Numbered from the stretch's first letter, positions 33,410 to 42,649 are shown. The stretch: 64,000 nt of DNA from Haloferax sp046557615 (GCF_046557615.1 NZ_JBKIII010000003.1:1-64000); one strand, 5' to 3'. Numbers and translations: made by a program. The notes: generated by a model from the letters alone, not told the origin.

Positions 33410-33839
33410 GGCTCTGTTGAAATCCTCAGAGAGTTACAGGTTCGGCTGTTAGTGTAGCGGAATGCAGGCCCTCCCAAAGTCCCGGTTACTCCAGTTCGTT
33501 GAGCAAGCAATTCAGTTGGCTCGTCGAGCCGTTGCACGATACTCTTCGAAGTTCTCGAAACGGCGGTACATGCTCTGTCAGCACATCGTCTTGCTCTGTC
33601 TCAAAGTACGGAAGAATACGACGTACCGGATGCTTCTTGACGAACTCATCGAAATGCCTCGTATTCGAAGAGTAATCGGTCTTGAGGAGCTCCCGTACCT
33701 CTCAACGCTGTGTAAAGCGTTCGACCGACTCGATATGGCCGTGTGGCGTGTCCTTCTCAACTTCTCGGTCACACACTTGTATAATGACTCACACTGGCCA
33801 ACAGACAAGGATTCAGTAAGGGTAGCGCACGGACATTAA
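33410..33839 (+). mobile_element. IS5-type insertion sequence, left end and truncated transposase
   Basis: The end GGCTCTGTTGAAAT (33410) is followed by an ATG at 33462: MQALPKSRLLQFVEQAIQLA, RRAVARYSSKFSKRRYMLCQ, HIVLLCLKVRKNTTYRMLLD, and ELIEMPRIRRVIGLEELPYL, the N-terminal half of haloarchaeal IS5-group transposases. After VLLNFSVTHLYND the frame has only a short unrelated tail and stops at 33839. The catalytic DDE half and the right end are missing. The element lies directly after the SLC13 remnant, and probably helped to cut it. Confidence 0.75.
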
Positions 33840-34021
33840 CGAACAGTTGTGGATGGGAAAGGTCGTTATCTGAATTATAGCGACAGCGATCGAGTTGGCG
33901 ACATTCCGGGAATCACAGGAGACATAAAACACCATCATATCTTAGAATAACCGCTGCTATTCTGGAAAGTACTGCTGAGATATCGTAGCCTAAAGCCCCC
34001 ACACAGCCCCGAGTGAATCAG

Positions 34022-35167
34022 CTAGCTTCGAGGTTCGTACTGCTCTAACGACTCATCCAATCTTCGAGACTCAGCTCTCAGCGTCTCGAGTTTGTTGTCG
34101 ACTGCACCGCTTTTGAGGCGCGTTCGCTGTTCGTCAGTGAGTCTCTCTCGGGCGACAGCAGTCTCTCTGAGATGGTTAAACTCGTCTTCGTTTGTCGAAG
34201 CAAGTCTGTAAACTGTACGCGCCTGTTCCACTACGGATTCATCTGTGAACCGGCCAGTAACAGAAACCAACTCTCTCGCTCGCCACTTAAGTTCCCGAGC
34301 GGGGTCAGGTGGCCACGAGATTTTGAGCGATGAAGCCTCATCAGATAACTGTGAGAGAAAAGCTCGATTGGGTCCCACAGCTGCTGAGAACGCCTGTGGG
34401 TCGTCAACGTAATGTTCGAGTTTCGACCGAGAGAAACTGGCTAATTCAACGAGTCGTGAGACCGGCTCGGACCCAACGTCGGCGGTTTCGAGGTACGACT
34501 CCAAGCGCTGCGGTGGCGTTGGTAACTCGACGAGAGGATACGACTCTGCAGTCGCCAACAGGCTGAGTACTTCACGAGCAGGAGTTTCCTGTAGATACTG
34601 GCCATACGCCGTTGTTATTGCCTCATTGTAGGCCTCGATGGGTTGAGATAGTTTATCCGTAGGTGCATCGAGGTCTGCTTCTCCTAGTGCAACGATTTCT
34701 TCGAGTTCGTCGATTCGAGCATCGACTTCGTCCTTTTGTTGCTTGACTGCGTGTCGTGCTGACTGGTACTCACGTTGTGCGGCGTGCCACGACTCCAGCA
34801 GTCTAACATCTTCACGGACTGGCTCGAGCGCCTTCCGGGCCTGTTCGAAGTCACCCGTCGAGAGTGAGGATGTGAGACCAGTGGTGAGAATTTTGTTGGC
34901 TTCGATGAACGCCTCGTTGTGGCGGATGTCTGCTGGAATTTCGTCGAGCGTATCTGAGAACGCCTCTCTGAACTCGATGTATCCTTTGAGGTCATCTCTG
35001 TCCGTCGCACGTGATTCATACTGGTTAAGAATCTGCTCGACGTTTTGCAGTGCTTCAGCGACCGTGTGAAGCTCTTCTTCACCGAGGTCTTCGACTTCAG
35101 TGCGTGTCTCATCGAGTCTTCGTGCCGCAGCCTGTAACGATTCTATGACGCCAGAAGCCCCAGTCAT
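34022..35167 (-). CDS. DUF7118-type coiled-coil protein
   Basis: 381 residues from ATG 35167 (MTGASGVIESLQAAARRLDE); the longer frame upstream lacks family sequence. Nearly all helical: repeated heptads at about 5-50 (RRLDETRTEVEDLGEEELHT), 100-180 (LESWHAAQREYQSARHAVKQ) and 340-380 (RLKSGAVDNKLETLRAESRR). No transmembrane segment. It resembles haloarchaeal DUF7118 proteins. A structural or scaffold role is likely from the coiled coil, but nothing is established. Single gene. Confidence 0.65.
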   Translation of the reverse strand: MTGASGVIESLQAAARRLDETRTEVEDLGEEELHTVAEALQNVEQILNQYESRATDRDDLKGYIEFREAFSDTLDEIPADIRHNEAFIEANKILTTGLTSSLSTGDFEQARKALEPVREDVRLLESWHAAQREYQSARHAVKQQKDEVDARIDELEEIVALGEADLDAPTDKLSQPIEAYNEAITTAYGQYLQETPAREVLSLLATAESYPLVELPTPPQRLESYLETADVGSEPVSRLVELASFSRSKLEHYVDDPQAFSAAVGPNRAFLSQLSDEASSLKISWPPDPARELKWRARELVSVTGRFTDESVVEQARTVYRLASTNEDEFNHLRETAVARERLTDEQRTRLKSGAVDNKLETLRAESRRLDESLEQYEPRS

Positions 35168-35474
35168 GACAATCCCAACAATTGGGTGGGTGAACCAGAC
35201 GAGACGAGAGTCATTAGAATACAGTGGACACTTGAAACACAAAAATGCAACTTGTTATTCACTTAGTACTGTGAGCCAGCCTAGTTGCACTTCTCAGGAT
35301 ATCCAGCCGAGCATCCCGGATGTCGTCAGAGAGTACGAGCAACAGCACACGCGGTGCCACCGACCACCGCGTTTGTGGGCGGAGCTCTCTCTCGAATCAC
35401 ACCACAGAAAGTCAGTTGCGTCGAAGCAGGTCATTGCCCTGCGCCCGGTCGGGTACCGTGAGAAAAGAAGAAAC

Positions 35475-35561
35475 GAAAGGGGATGGATTCGAACCACCGG
35501 GGCCATTTTTCAGGCCACCTATCACAAGGATAGATGCTCTACCAAGCTGAGCGACCCTTTC
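35475..35561 (-). tRNA. tRNA-like gene, 87 nt with long variable arm, anticodon uncertain
   Basis: On the minus strand a 7-bp acceptor stem (GAAAGGG/CCCTTTC), a 4-bp D stem (GCTC/GAGC with AGCTTGGTA in the loop) and a 5-bp T arm (GGTGG-TTCGAAT-CCATC) all form. The anticodon arm TCTAT-CCTTGTG-ATAGG is possible but puts C at position 33 instead of U; read that way the anticodon would be UUG. A GGCC...GGCC hairpin lies in the variable region, giving the length of a class II tRNA, or it may be an intron. A discriminator G follows. No CCA is encoded. It may be a degenerate tRNA. Confidence 0.45.
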
Positions 35562-35746
35562 ACGTGGGTTCAACCACTGATATCATCATTGGCTGGCAAC
35601 GTATTGAGTATCCGGATGCTACCAGCGGTATAGGGGGAGGCTTACGGTGTTATTCAAATATTAGAGGAGCCGAACGCAGTCAACGACGACCGGGACCGCT
35701 GCCGATTCGAGAACCTCTTTCAGCCAAGCGTTAGTGAACACACGTA

Positions 35747-36943
35747 ATGGAACACGCCCACGACACGACCAACACCTCCACAACCGATACACGACGCTGG
35801 TGGACGCTCGTGATTTTCGCCTACGTCGCACTCGAGGGTGCCAGCCTCCAGATGCGTGGGTCTGTCGTGCCTGTCCTCCGAGAGTCGTTCGGTACACCTG
35901 ATTGGCTGCTCGGTCTCGTCGCACCCGCTGGGACCGTTGGATTTCTGGTCTTTGTGGCACTCACTGGAATCATCGCCAGCCGGGTCAACACACGCCGCCT
36001 CATTCTGCTTGGCATCGCCGGAACTGGCGCGAGCGTGTTCATCGTCGGATTTACTCCCTCGTTTGCCTTCTTTCTCGCTGCGTTGTTCGCACGAGGGTCG
36101 TTCGGAGGTGTGGGTCGAGGAATCGACCGACCGCTGCTGAGCCATCTCCATTCCGGTGACCGCGGAAAGTGGTTCAGTTACTACGACGCGATGTGGGCTG
36201 TGGGTGCGACGATTGGCCCGCTCGTCGTGACCGCCGCACTCTGGCTTGGCGACTGGCGTTTCGCCTACTACATGCTCGGCGTCGCGTTTCTTCCGGTCGT
36301 ACTCCTCGTGTGGTGGCTTCCAACGCCGAGTATCGACGGGAAGGGTGACGATACACTCACATTCGACGAAATCAAACGCGTGGGTCAGCGGCCAGAAGTC
36401 CTCGTGATGATTGCAGGGATTCTCATGACGACAGGCGTAGAGGGAGCGCTATTTACGTGGCTGACGACGTTTGCTGAGGGGCGTATCCCTACTTCGTTCG
36501 TAACGGCCTCGCTGAGCGTCCTGTTGGTCGCGTACATCCCAGGACGCTTCGTGGCCGGGGTATTATCCGACCGAATAGGCCCCGTGGAACTCATCTCTGG
36601 ACTCGCAATCCTCTGTCTGGTATCGACCGTCTATACGTTCTTCGTGGCATCTGGAGTTGGCATGCTCGTCGGCTTGTTCGGGATTGGGTTTTCGCTCTCG
36701 GGGCAGTTTCCCACGCTGTTGGCGTACTCGATTGAGGCCGCACCAGAACACAGCGCACCCATCAACAGCCTCAGTTTAGTGGTGTCAACGCTCGGGATAG
36801 CGGGCGTTCCGGCCCTGTTGGGGTTCGTAATCTCAGATGCTGGTATCGAACTGGCCATGCAACTGCTCGTGATACCGCTAGTTGCACTGGTCGGAGTCTC
36901 GGTGATTGCATGGGTCCGGATTGGGGCACCAACCGAAAGGTAG
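35747..36943 (+). CDS. MFS transporter
   Basis: 398 residues, twelve predicted helices. The loop after helix 2 reads GIIASRVNTRRLILLG (the MFS 'G-x-l-x-D-r-x-x-x-R-R' motif, here with Ser-Arg for Asp), and the second half has GRFVAGVLSDRIGPVELISG, its counterpart with the expected Asp. A proline-rich turn 'G-i-D-R-P-L-L-S-H' occurs in helix 5. It should move a small molecule by proton or sodium coupling. No biosynthetic or catabolic gene next to it indicates the substrate. The gene is convergent with the TSUP gene 24 bp away. Confidence 0.85.
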   Translation: MEHAHDTTNTSTTDTRRWWTLVIFAYVALEGASLQMRGSVVPVLRESFGTPDWLLGLVAPAGTVGFLVFVALTGIIASRVNTRRLILLGIAGTGASVFIVGFTPSFAFFLAALFARGSFGGVGRGIDRPLLSHLHSGDRGKWFSYYDAMWAVGATIGPLVVTAALWLGDWRFAYYMLGVAFLPVVLLVWWLPTPSIDGKGDDTLTFDEIKRVGQRPEVLVMIAGILMTTGVEGALFTWLTTFAEGRIPTSFVTASLSVLLVAYIPGRFVAGVLSDRIGPVELISGLAILCLVSTVYTFFVASGVGMLVGLFGIGFSLSGQFPTLLAYSIEAAPEHSAPINSLSLVVSTLGIAGVPALLGFVISDAGIELAMQLLVIPLVALVGVSVIAWVRIGAPTER

Positions 36944-36967
36944 TGGCTCTATGTCGTTTGACAGTCC

Positions 36968-37999
36968 TCAGAGGTCGAGGCCGAGAGTAATCGCAGCCAG
37001 TCCGATGACGAACGCATAAAGTGGGACCACGTAGCGCCACACCGCGTTCGGAAGCACTCGAACGAGATACGGTGCCGCGATGGAGGCGATAAATCCCCCA
37101 GTGAAGATGGACGGGAGGAGTAACAAATCCATGTGGACACCGCTCATCGCGAGGCCGACGAACGTAAGTACACCGACGAGCGAGACGAGACTTTCAGCAA
37201 GCCCAGCGATAGCGATAGCACTTTTCTCGTAGACTCCCGAGAGGATTTGGCCGAGCGTAACCACCGGTCCGTACCCCCCACCGCCAATCCCTTTGTTCAT
37301 CCCGGCGAGCGCCGCGAACACGACCAGGCGACGTGGTCGGTACTCGATGGTCGTGACCAATCGCGCACGGACGAGTCCCATCACACCCATCACCAGTACC
37401 AACACGGCGACGTACAGCTCGATGTACGACTCAGGCAGGGCGAATGTGAAATACGCCAAGACTATTGAGACGAGCGTAGCCGCTGCGCCAACGCCACCAA
37501 GTAACAGCATGAGTCGCGTCTCATCGTTGAGTGGGCGAACCGAAAATCGAACATTCCGAAGCTCGTGATGGACGCCGCCCGAGACGATTCCAGTTACCGT
37601 TTCGGAGATGAGCAACACGGGCGTGACTTGGAGTGGGTCGTAACCGAGGATGAATAAGAATGGGGCGAGCGCCGTCCCGAAGCCCATCCCCGCCGCCGAA
37701 TCCAATAGCTCGAAGACGAACGCGACGAGAACCAGCATCCCGAGTACGACGAACGAGGTCTCTTGACCGATAGGGGGGAGCCACCACGTCATCAGCCCCA
37801 TCCCGATGACGTAGACGAGAGCGAGAAGACTCAGTCGACGTAGCGACTGGCTTGGTAAACGAAGCCGCTCGGTGGTCGTGAGTTGGCGGTCTAACTGTCG
37901 GGCCTCCTGCCCAATCGTTTCAGGGTCGACGACTGGTCCTGTGACTATTGCGTCGTACCCTCCTGTGTACTCTTCTCGTGTTGGTCGGTCGTGGCCCAT
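36968..37999 (-). CDS. TSUP-family permease (TauE/SafE type)
   Basis: 343 residues with an N-terminal hydrophilic extension of about 45 residues, then eight to nine helices. TSUP marks: FELLDSAAGMGFGTALAPFL (G-x-G-x-G in the first repeat) and AALAGMNKGIGGGGYGPVVT in the second half, the family's repeated 'G-x-x-x-G-x-G-G-G' glycine loops. The family exports or imports sulfite, sulfoacetate or other organosulfur anions. It is convergent with the MFS gene and ends 243 bp from the permease-UspA gene region. Confidence 0.85.
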   Translation of the reverse strand: MGHDRPTREEYTGGYDAIVTGPVVDPETIGQEARQLDRQLTTTERLRLPSQSLRRLSLLALVYVIGMGLMTWWLPPIGQETSFVVLGMLVLVAFVFELLDSAAGMGFGTALAPFLFILGYDPLQVTPVLLISETVTGIVSGGVHHELRNVRFSVRPLNDETRLMLLLGGVGAAATLVSIVLAYFTFALPESYIELYVAVLVLVMGVMGLVRARLVTTIEYRPRRLVVFAALAGMNKGIGGGGYGPVVTLGQILSGVYEKSAIAIAGLAESLVSLVGVLTFVGLAMSGVHMDLLLLPSIFTGGFIASIAAPYLVRVLPNAVWRYVVPLYAFVIGLAAITLGLDL

Positions 38000-38241
38000 A
38001 CTCTCCAGACGCGGTCGTGAGAACTCGCGCTGGGTACGTGAGTACGTAACCGAGGGATTTGAGTATCGTTCCGAGAGACACTGATTGTCAGGTTTTTATC
38101 ACTTTTCCATCAGTGTCGTCCGGGTGGTTCGGATGTGTTCTCGGTGTCAGCATCCGTTCTAACTGCGTACGGAGGCACTCCTCACGAAAACGCGCCCAGT
38201 TCGACAGGAATCGACACGGGGTTGTTCGGCCATGCAGAGGA

Positions 38242-40623
38242 CTACCGCAAAATCCTCCGTTCACCAAACCACTTCGTGACCCACTTCCGAAGGATGGACC
38301 GCACTGGCTCATATCGCCGAACGAGTAAGACCTCCCCATCGAATCGCTCCCCAACGATTTCGGGGGTGTCTCCAAACAGCCGGCGGGTGAGCCATCCCTC
38401 ACGGGTTGCTCCCATGACGATGGTGTCGATGTCGTTGGCCTCCGCATATTTCTGAATCGCTGACGCGACGTTCGGCTCGTCGATGACTGCGGTCTCGATG
38501 GAGACTCCGCGTTCGCTCAATCCACTGCGGCGTGACGCAAGATAGGACACTGCTTCTTCCGTTTCGGACGCAATCGTCAGTAATGTGAGCGTACCGTCGC
38601 GCTGCTCGACGAAGGCAGACGCGACCCCTTCTGCACGCTCGGCGTGTAGTCCCCCGTCCGTTGGAAGAAGGACCGAGCGGGGACGGTCGGTCCCAGAGAG
38701 CTTCGCAACGACGACGTCGCACGGTGCCTCCTCGACAACCACGTCGATAGTCGAGCCGAGGACGAACTCACGACGGCGACGCTGGCCGCGCCATCCCAGT
38801 AACACGAGGTCGCTGTCGTAGCGATAAGCCATACTGACGATACTTCGTCCGGGCGTCCGGCCCACTGTGACCGACCGGTGGGCAGGAACGTCCTTCGGGA
38901 CGTACTGCATCGCGTCGCGGAGTAACCCTCGTTCGTTCTGGACGTATCGTTCACCCTCTTCGAGAGGCGTCTGGACCGGAACCGTCGCAACGCTCATTAG
39001 TCGAAGCTCGCCGTCGTACTCCCGAGCGAGGGTCGACGCGAGGTGAACGAGGCGTGGCGCAGTCTCTGGGTTCGCGATTGGAACGAGAATGCGATAGGGG
39101 CGTTCGGTCGGACTCCACTCCTCCGAAAGGACACGAATCTCGCTGGCGAGTTCCGTCCGGAGGATGCGCTCTCTGGAGTAGACGAAGAACACGCCGACAC
39201 CCGCCAAAATCCACCCCACCGCCAATACCCATGCCAGCGGGCTGTAATTGAAGAAGTAGACCGCAAGGAACAGTTTCGTCAAAATACCGACGATGGGGAC
39301 GTACGGGAAGTACGGCGAGAGATACCCATAGTCGAGTTCATCGCCGTACTCACGGCGGATGCGTATCATCGAGTAGTTGACCTGCAAGAACAACAGGAGG
39401 AACATCAGGTCCGTCGCCGCGGCGACCTGTGCCAGCGGCAAGGCAACAGCCATCACGGCGATGAGTACCCCGCTAAACAAAATCGAAACGTAGGGCGTCT
39501 GGTGTTCATCGTGAATTCGCTCGAACGCGTCCGGAAATACCTTGTCGTGGCCCATCGCGTAGCCGACTCGCGAACTGGAGAACGTCGTCGCGTTGAGCGC
39601 CGCCAGCGAGGAGAGAATACCAGTGATGAGGATGATGAGCGTCCCGAACGGGAGGAACTGACCAGCGGCCTGTGCGAGGCCGAACTCGCCGAGGTTCCCG
39701 AGTACCTGCCAGACCGCGGGGTCGGGTGGGAGCTCTCCGACCGTACTCCCACCGATGCTTTCGGTGGTACGAGCAGTTTCGAGAAGTGCTGGTGTCAGGT
39801 CAACGGCACCGATGAGGACGACGCCGACGAGGATGTAGATGGTGACGACGACGAGCATCGAGTAAAAAACCGCCTTTGGGATGTTCTCGCGCGGGTTAAC
39901 CACCTCTCGACCTGACTGAACGATGATTTCGTACCCCTCGAATGCGATGAAGGTCAACCCCATGGCGAGAAACACGCCGCCCGCTCCATTCGGAAAGAAC
40001 GGCTCGAAGTTGGTCGAGACGGTCTGGGGCTGGCCGACCATCGAAGCAAGCCCAGCGATGATGAACACACCGATGATGAGCAACTGGAGCGTGGTAACGA
40101 GGTTCTCCGCTCGACTCGTCTCCTTTGCTCCGCGGAAGTTGACATAGGTGAACACGGCGGCCGCAAGCACCGCAAATGTCTGTTGGAGCGTCGCGGGCGT
40201 GACCCCGAACGCCAACCCGAAGTACTCGGTGAGGATGAGCGTCACGAACGAACCGAAACTGAGGATGTAGAGCGACCCAGCGACTGCGTGGGCGAACCAA
40301 CTCATCCATCCCGACAAGAACGCTTGCGAGCGACCAAGTGCGGTTCGAACCCAGAGGTAGCCACCACCGGGTTCGGGAATCGCACTGCCGAGTTCGGCAT
40401 AGACCATCCCCGTGAAGATGGTGATGAACCCGTTGAGTGCGAACGCCAAGATGAGTGCTGGTCCGGATTCGCCAGCTGCGAGCCCGCTGAGTACGAAGAT
40501 ACTGCCACCAATCATCGCCCCAACGCCGATGAGCGTCACGTCGACGAGTGTTAGCTCGCGAGCGAAGTCAGTGCCCTCTGACTCCTCGACTGCGAACAGT
40601 TCATCAGACGGGCTTGTAGTCAT
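38242..40623 (-). CDS. APC-family amino-acid permease fused to two UspA domains
   Basis: 793 residues from ATG 40623 (MTTSPSDELFAVEESEGTDF). Residues about 20-470 form a twelve-helix APC permease: TLIGVGAMIGGSIFVLSGLA (helix 1 G-x-x-x-G-x-G-I-f), EPGGGYLWVRTALGRSQAFL and FIAFEGYEIIVQSGREVVNP. The rest is two UspA units; the first ends LVLLGWRGQRRRREFVLGST (the G-2x-G-9x-G-S/T ATP motif), the second TIVMGATREGWLTRRLFGDT. Imports an amino acid or polyamine, with nucleotide sensing possible. It overlaps by 4 bp a small membrane gene upstream (40620-40760). Confidence 0.85.
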   Translation of the reverse strand: MTTSPSDELFAVEESEGTDFARELTLVDVTLIGVGAMIGGSIFVLSGLAAGESGPALILAFALNGFITIFTGMVYAELGSAIPEPGGGYLWVRTALGRSQAFLSGWMSWFAHAVAGSLYILSFGSFVTLILTEYFGLAFGVTPATLQQTFAVLAAAVFTYVNFRGAKETSRAENLVTTLQLLIIGVFIIAGLASMVGQPQTVSTNFEPFFPNGAGGVFLAMGLTFIAFEGYEIIVQSGREVVNPRENIPKAVFYSMLVVVTIYILVGVVLIGAVDLTPALLETARTTESIGGSTVGELPPDPAVWQVLGNLGEFGLAQAAGQFLPFGTLIILITGILSSLAALNATTFSSSRVGYAMGHDKVFPDAFERIHDEHQTPYVSILFSGVLIAVMAVALPLAQVAAATDLMFLLLFLQVNYSMIRIRREYGDELDYGYLSPYFPYVPIVGILTKLFLAVYFFNYSPLAWVLAVGWILAGVGVFFVYSRERILRTELASEIRVLSEEWSPTERPYRILVPIANPETAPRLVHLASTLAREYDGELRLMSVATVPVQTPLEEGERYVQNERGLLRDAMQYVPKDVPAHRSVTVGRTPGRSIVSMAYRYDSDLVLLGWRGQRRRREFVLGSTIDVVVEEAPCDVVVAKLSGTDRPRSVLLPTDGGLHAERAEGVASAFVEQRDGTLTLLTIASETEEAVSYLASRRSGLSERGVSIETAVIDEPNVASAIQKYAEANDIDTIVMGATREGWLTRRLFGDTPEIVGERFDGEVLLVRRYEPVRSILRKWVTKWFGERRILR

Positions 40624-40760
40624 GGTCGACGCTCTGTGCGGTCGCTCACTGGCCGCTGGTGACGCTCGATGTTCGCTCGTCCTCGAAGTACGGTTACAAG
40701 CAGGCCGAGCCACGCGAGCAACGTCAGCAAAATACCGACGATTACATCAGCGCCGACCAT
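40620..40760 (-). CDS. Small single-helix membrane protein coupled to the permease
   Basis: 46 residues from ATG 40760 to TGA 40620: MVGADVIVGILLTLLAWLGL, VTVLRGRANIERHQ, PVSDRTERRP. One transmembrane helix with basic residues after it (Arg-Gly-Arg), so the tail is cytoplasmic. Its stop overlaps the ATG of the permease-UspA gene (ATGA, 40620-40623), which strongly supports real translation. It may be a small accessory subunit of the transporter, as known for other transporter families; this is inference. Confidence 0.6.
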   Translation of the reverse strand: MVGADVIVGILLTLLAWLGLLVTVLRGRANIERHQRPVSDRTERRP

Positions 40761-41106
40761 CCGTCCTCCCGCTGAGCGGCCAGTTCTCTCTCCGGTTCAT
40801 ACTCTTGCCTCGACATTTCACCGCGAAACAACTTATTTCGTTTACACGATTGGGCGGACTCTCCGGGCAGACGGAGCCCTCACCCACTCAGGTATTTTAA
40901 GAGGTCAGTCCGTCCTCAGCGACGTTTACTCGACGCCCTGTCGAGTCCTGCGAAGTCGAAGAGAGCGAAGCGTTCGAACCCCTCGCTGACTTTCGCTTCG
41001 TCGGTCGGTCAAAAGAACCAACCCCACCATACCAAGACAGACGCGAGTAAGTAGTCGAGAGAAGTTTACTGCGGCACGTAATTGGGGACCGTCGAGCGTC
41101 TCACGT
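40761..41106. other. Intergenic region, no supported gene
   Basis: 346 bp. The part at 40800-40910 is AT-richer (AACTTATTTCGTTTACACG, GGTATTTTAAGAGG) and should hold the promoter of the small membrane-permease unit. The rest, up to the stop of the Rieske gene, shows short direct repeats of TTCGCTTCG-like sequence but no gene. Confidence 0.4.
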
Positions 41107-41484
41107 TCAGATTCGTACGAACACGTCACCATCTGCCACTTCTACGTCGAACGTCCCGATGCACTTCCCCGATACTTCGTGTTCACCAGACTCGATGTCT
41201 AATTCCCAGAGGTGCCACGGGCAACTCACGGTGAGGTCGTCTTCGTTGACGCCGCCGCGTGACTCGGTCCACGTGTGTTCTGCGTTTATCTTTCTCTCGC
41301 CCGCCTTGTACAGCGGCGCACCTTGGTGTGGGCAGCGGTTCGACAGGGCGTGGAACTCGCCTTTCACGTTGAACACGGCAACCTCGATACCGTTTACGTC
41401 AACTGCGATACCTCGCCCACGAGGAATGTCTTCGACCGATGCAACCTGCGTGTAGTCGTCGCTGACGTGTGGTTCTGCACTCAT
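41107..41484 (-). CDS. Rieske [2Fe-2S] ferredoxin-like protein
   Basis: 125 residues. The Rieske cluster ligands are in NRCPHQGAPLYKAGERKINA (C-x-H) and TVSCPWHLWELDIESGEHEV (C-x-x-H), with the expected spacing of about 38 residues, longer than usual because of an insertion. It starts VASVEDIPRGRGIAVDVNGI as in dioxygenase-type Rieske ferredoxins. Soluble electron carrier. It lies 6 bp downstream of the amidohydrolase gene, on the same strand, so probably feeds electrons to an oxygenase, or acts together with the amidohydrolase product; no oxygenase large subunit is in the window. Confidence 0.85.
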   Translation of the reverse strand: MSAEPHVSDDYTQVASVEDIPRGRGIAVDVNGIEVAVFNVKGEFHALSNRCPHQGAPLYKAGERKINAEHTWTESRGGVNEDDLTVSCPWHLWELDIESGEHEVSGKCIGTFDVEVADGDVFVRI

Positions 41485-41490
41485 TGGATA

Positions 41491-42624
41491 TCAGAGATTG
41501 AGTATCTCTTCGGCGTTCTCGTGGAGGATAGACCGACGCAACTCGTCGTCGAACGCTCGTGACGTGTAGAACCACGTCGGTGGGTCGAGCGTCTGATGCG
41601 GCCAGTCACTCGAATAGGTGAACATATCGCTCGCCATACTCAAATCGAGCAGGTCTCTCGCCTGTCCAGCCCCGCGTGGGAGCGCGAGTGGTTGCGTCGT
41701 CAAGTAGATATTGTCACGAAGGTACTCGCTGGGGCGGCGGTCGAGATACTCGTCACCAGTCGCGTGTTTTCGCGGGGTGATTTTCACGTCGTCAGGGTGC
41801 ATCTCGTAGAATTCGTCCATCCGGTACCGAGCGAACGGCACCCACCAGTGTCCTCCCTCTTGGAATACGACGTTCAGGTCCGGGTAGCGGTCGAACACAC
41901 CGCGCATGATCATGTTGACGACGTTCGTCATCGCGTGGAGCGGCCAATCGAACCCGAGTATCTCGGTCCACGTCAACATCTCGTCGCCGATGTAGGTGTG
42001 TTGCGGCCAGTACGCGAGCGACCCGTGTAGAAGAAGCGGTAAGTCGTTCTCGACGAGCGCCTCGAAGATGGGGTCGAACTGTTCGCTTCCCCACGGCGTC
42101 TTCGGGTCGAACCACGAGTACGCCGCCACGATATTGTCTTCTGTCGCAACCCGCTGTATCTCCTCGACTGCGTACTCCGGGTCCCACTTCGGAACGAGCA
42201 TCGAAGTGTAGACTCCCTCGTCGGCGAAGTTGTCCAGCATGTAGTCGTTCGCGGCCTGCACGACACCGTTCTTCAGAAGCGGATGGTGTTGGAGTGGGAG
42301 CGTGTTTATGCCTGCGTTGACCACAGGGTCGTCGATAGCGAACTTCGCGCAGGCTTCACGGACGTCCTCGGCGTATTCGGCACGGCCCTGCGTGAACAAC
42401 CCTTCGTTGCCCTCTTTAATCGCGTAGGCCGCATCCCACTTCCCGACGACGGGCATTGGACCGAACTCGGTCGTCAACTTGTCTCGAATGACGTCGTCTT
42501 CGACGTACGACAAGAGTTCGTCTTCCATCGGATTGACGTGAAAATCGAGGTCGATAATCCGGTCTTCGAAGGCTTGCTCGGGAACCTCTACGTTTGTATC
42601 TATTCGATTGGTCGGCGAGTCCAT
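41491..42624 (-). CDS. Amidohydrolase-superfamily protein (ACMSD-like)
   Basis: 377 residues. The metal-binding start is IIDLDFHVNPMEDELLSYVE (D-x-D-x-H in place of the usual D-x-H-x-H), then PLLLHGSLAYWPQHTYIGDE, LHAMTNVVNMIMRGVFDRYP, LNVVFQEGGHWWVPFARYRM, and FTYSSDWPHQTLDPPTWFYT (the terminal Asp-x-P-H). The pattern fits the amidohydrolase_2 group that includes decarboxylases and lactonases. A D-for-H change at the first metal ligand recurs in part of the group. It forms a unit with the Rieske gene and faces the Lrp-type regulator. Substrate unknown. Confidence 0.8.
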   Translation of the reverse strand: MDSPTNRIDTNVEVPEQAFEDRIIDLDFHVNPMEDELLSYVEDDVIRDKLTTEFGPMPVVGKWDAAYAIKEGNEGLFTQGRAEYAEDVREACAKFAIDDPVVNAGINTLPLQHHPLLKNGVVQAANDYMLDNFADEGVYTSMLVPKWDPEYAVEEIQRVATEDNIVAAYSWFDPKTPWGSEQFDPIFEALVENDLPLLLHGSLAYWPQHTYIGDEMLTWTEILGFDWPLHAMTNVVNMIMRGVFDRYPDLNVVFQEGGHWWVPFARYRMDEFYEMHPDDVKITPRKHATGDEYLDRRPSEYLRDNIYLTTQPLALPRGAGQARDLLDLSMASDMFTYSSDWPHQTLDPPTWFYTSRAFDDELRRSILHENAEEILNL

Positions 42625-42639
42625 GTGAATGAGTGTGTG

Positions 42640-42649
42640 AGCCTATTTT
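42640..42649. promoter_or_regulatory. Shared promoter element AGCCTATTTT
   Basis: AGCCTATTTT at 42640-42649, 15 bp upstream of the amidohydrolase ATG, recurs in inverted orientation at 43512-43521, 31 bp upstream of the Lrp-type regulator ATG. A shorter form, CCTATTTTG, is at 48794-48802 before the tandem UspA gene. This may be a TATA-type promoter or a binding site of the Lrp/AsnC regulator encoded between the first two copies. Confidence 0.3.

Noticed and set aside
35100..35633. 177-codon plus-strand frame across the DUF7118 5' end and the tRNA-like gene
   Set aside because: It overlaps both features, and its translation has no codon bias or domain.
40926..41132. 68-codon minus-strand ORF after the Rieske gene
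   Set aside because: Starts within the Rieske gene, Arg-rich low-quality translation, no acidic bias.
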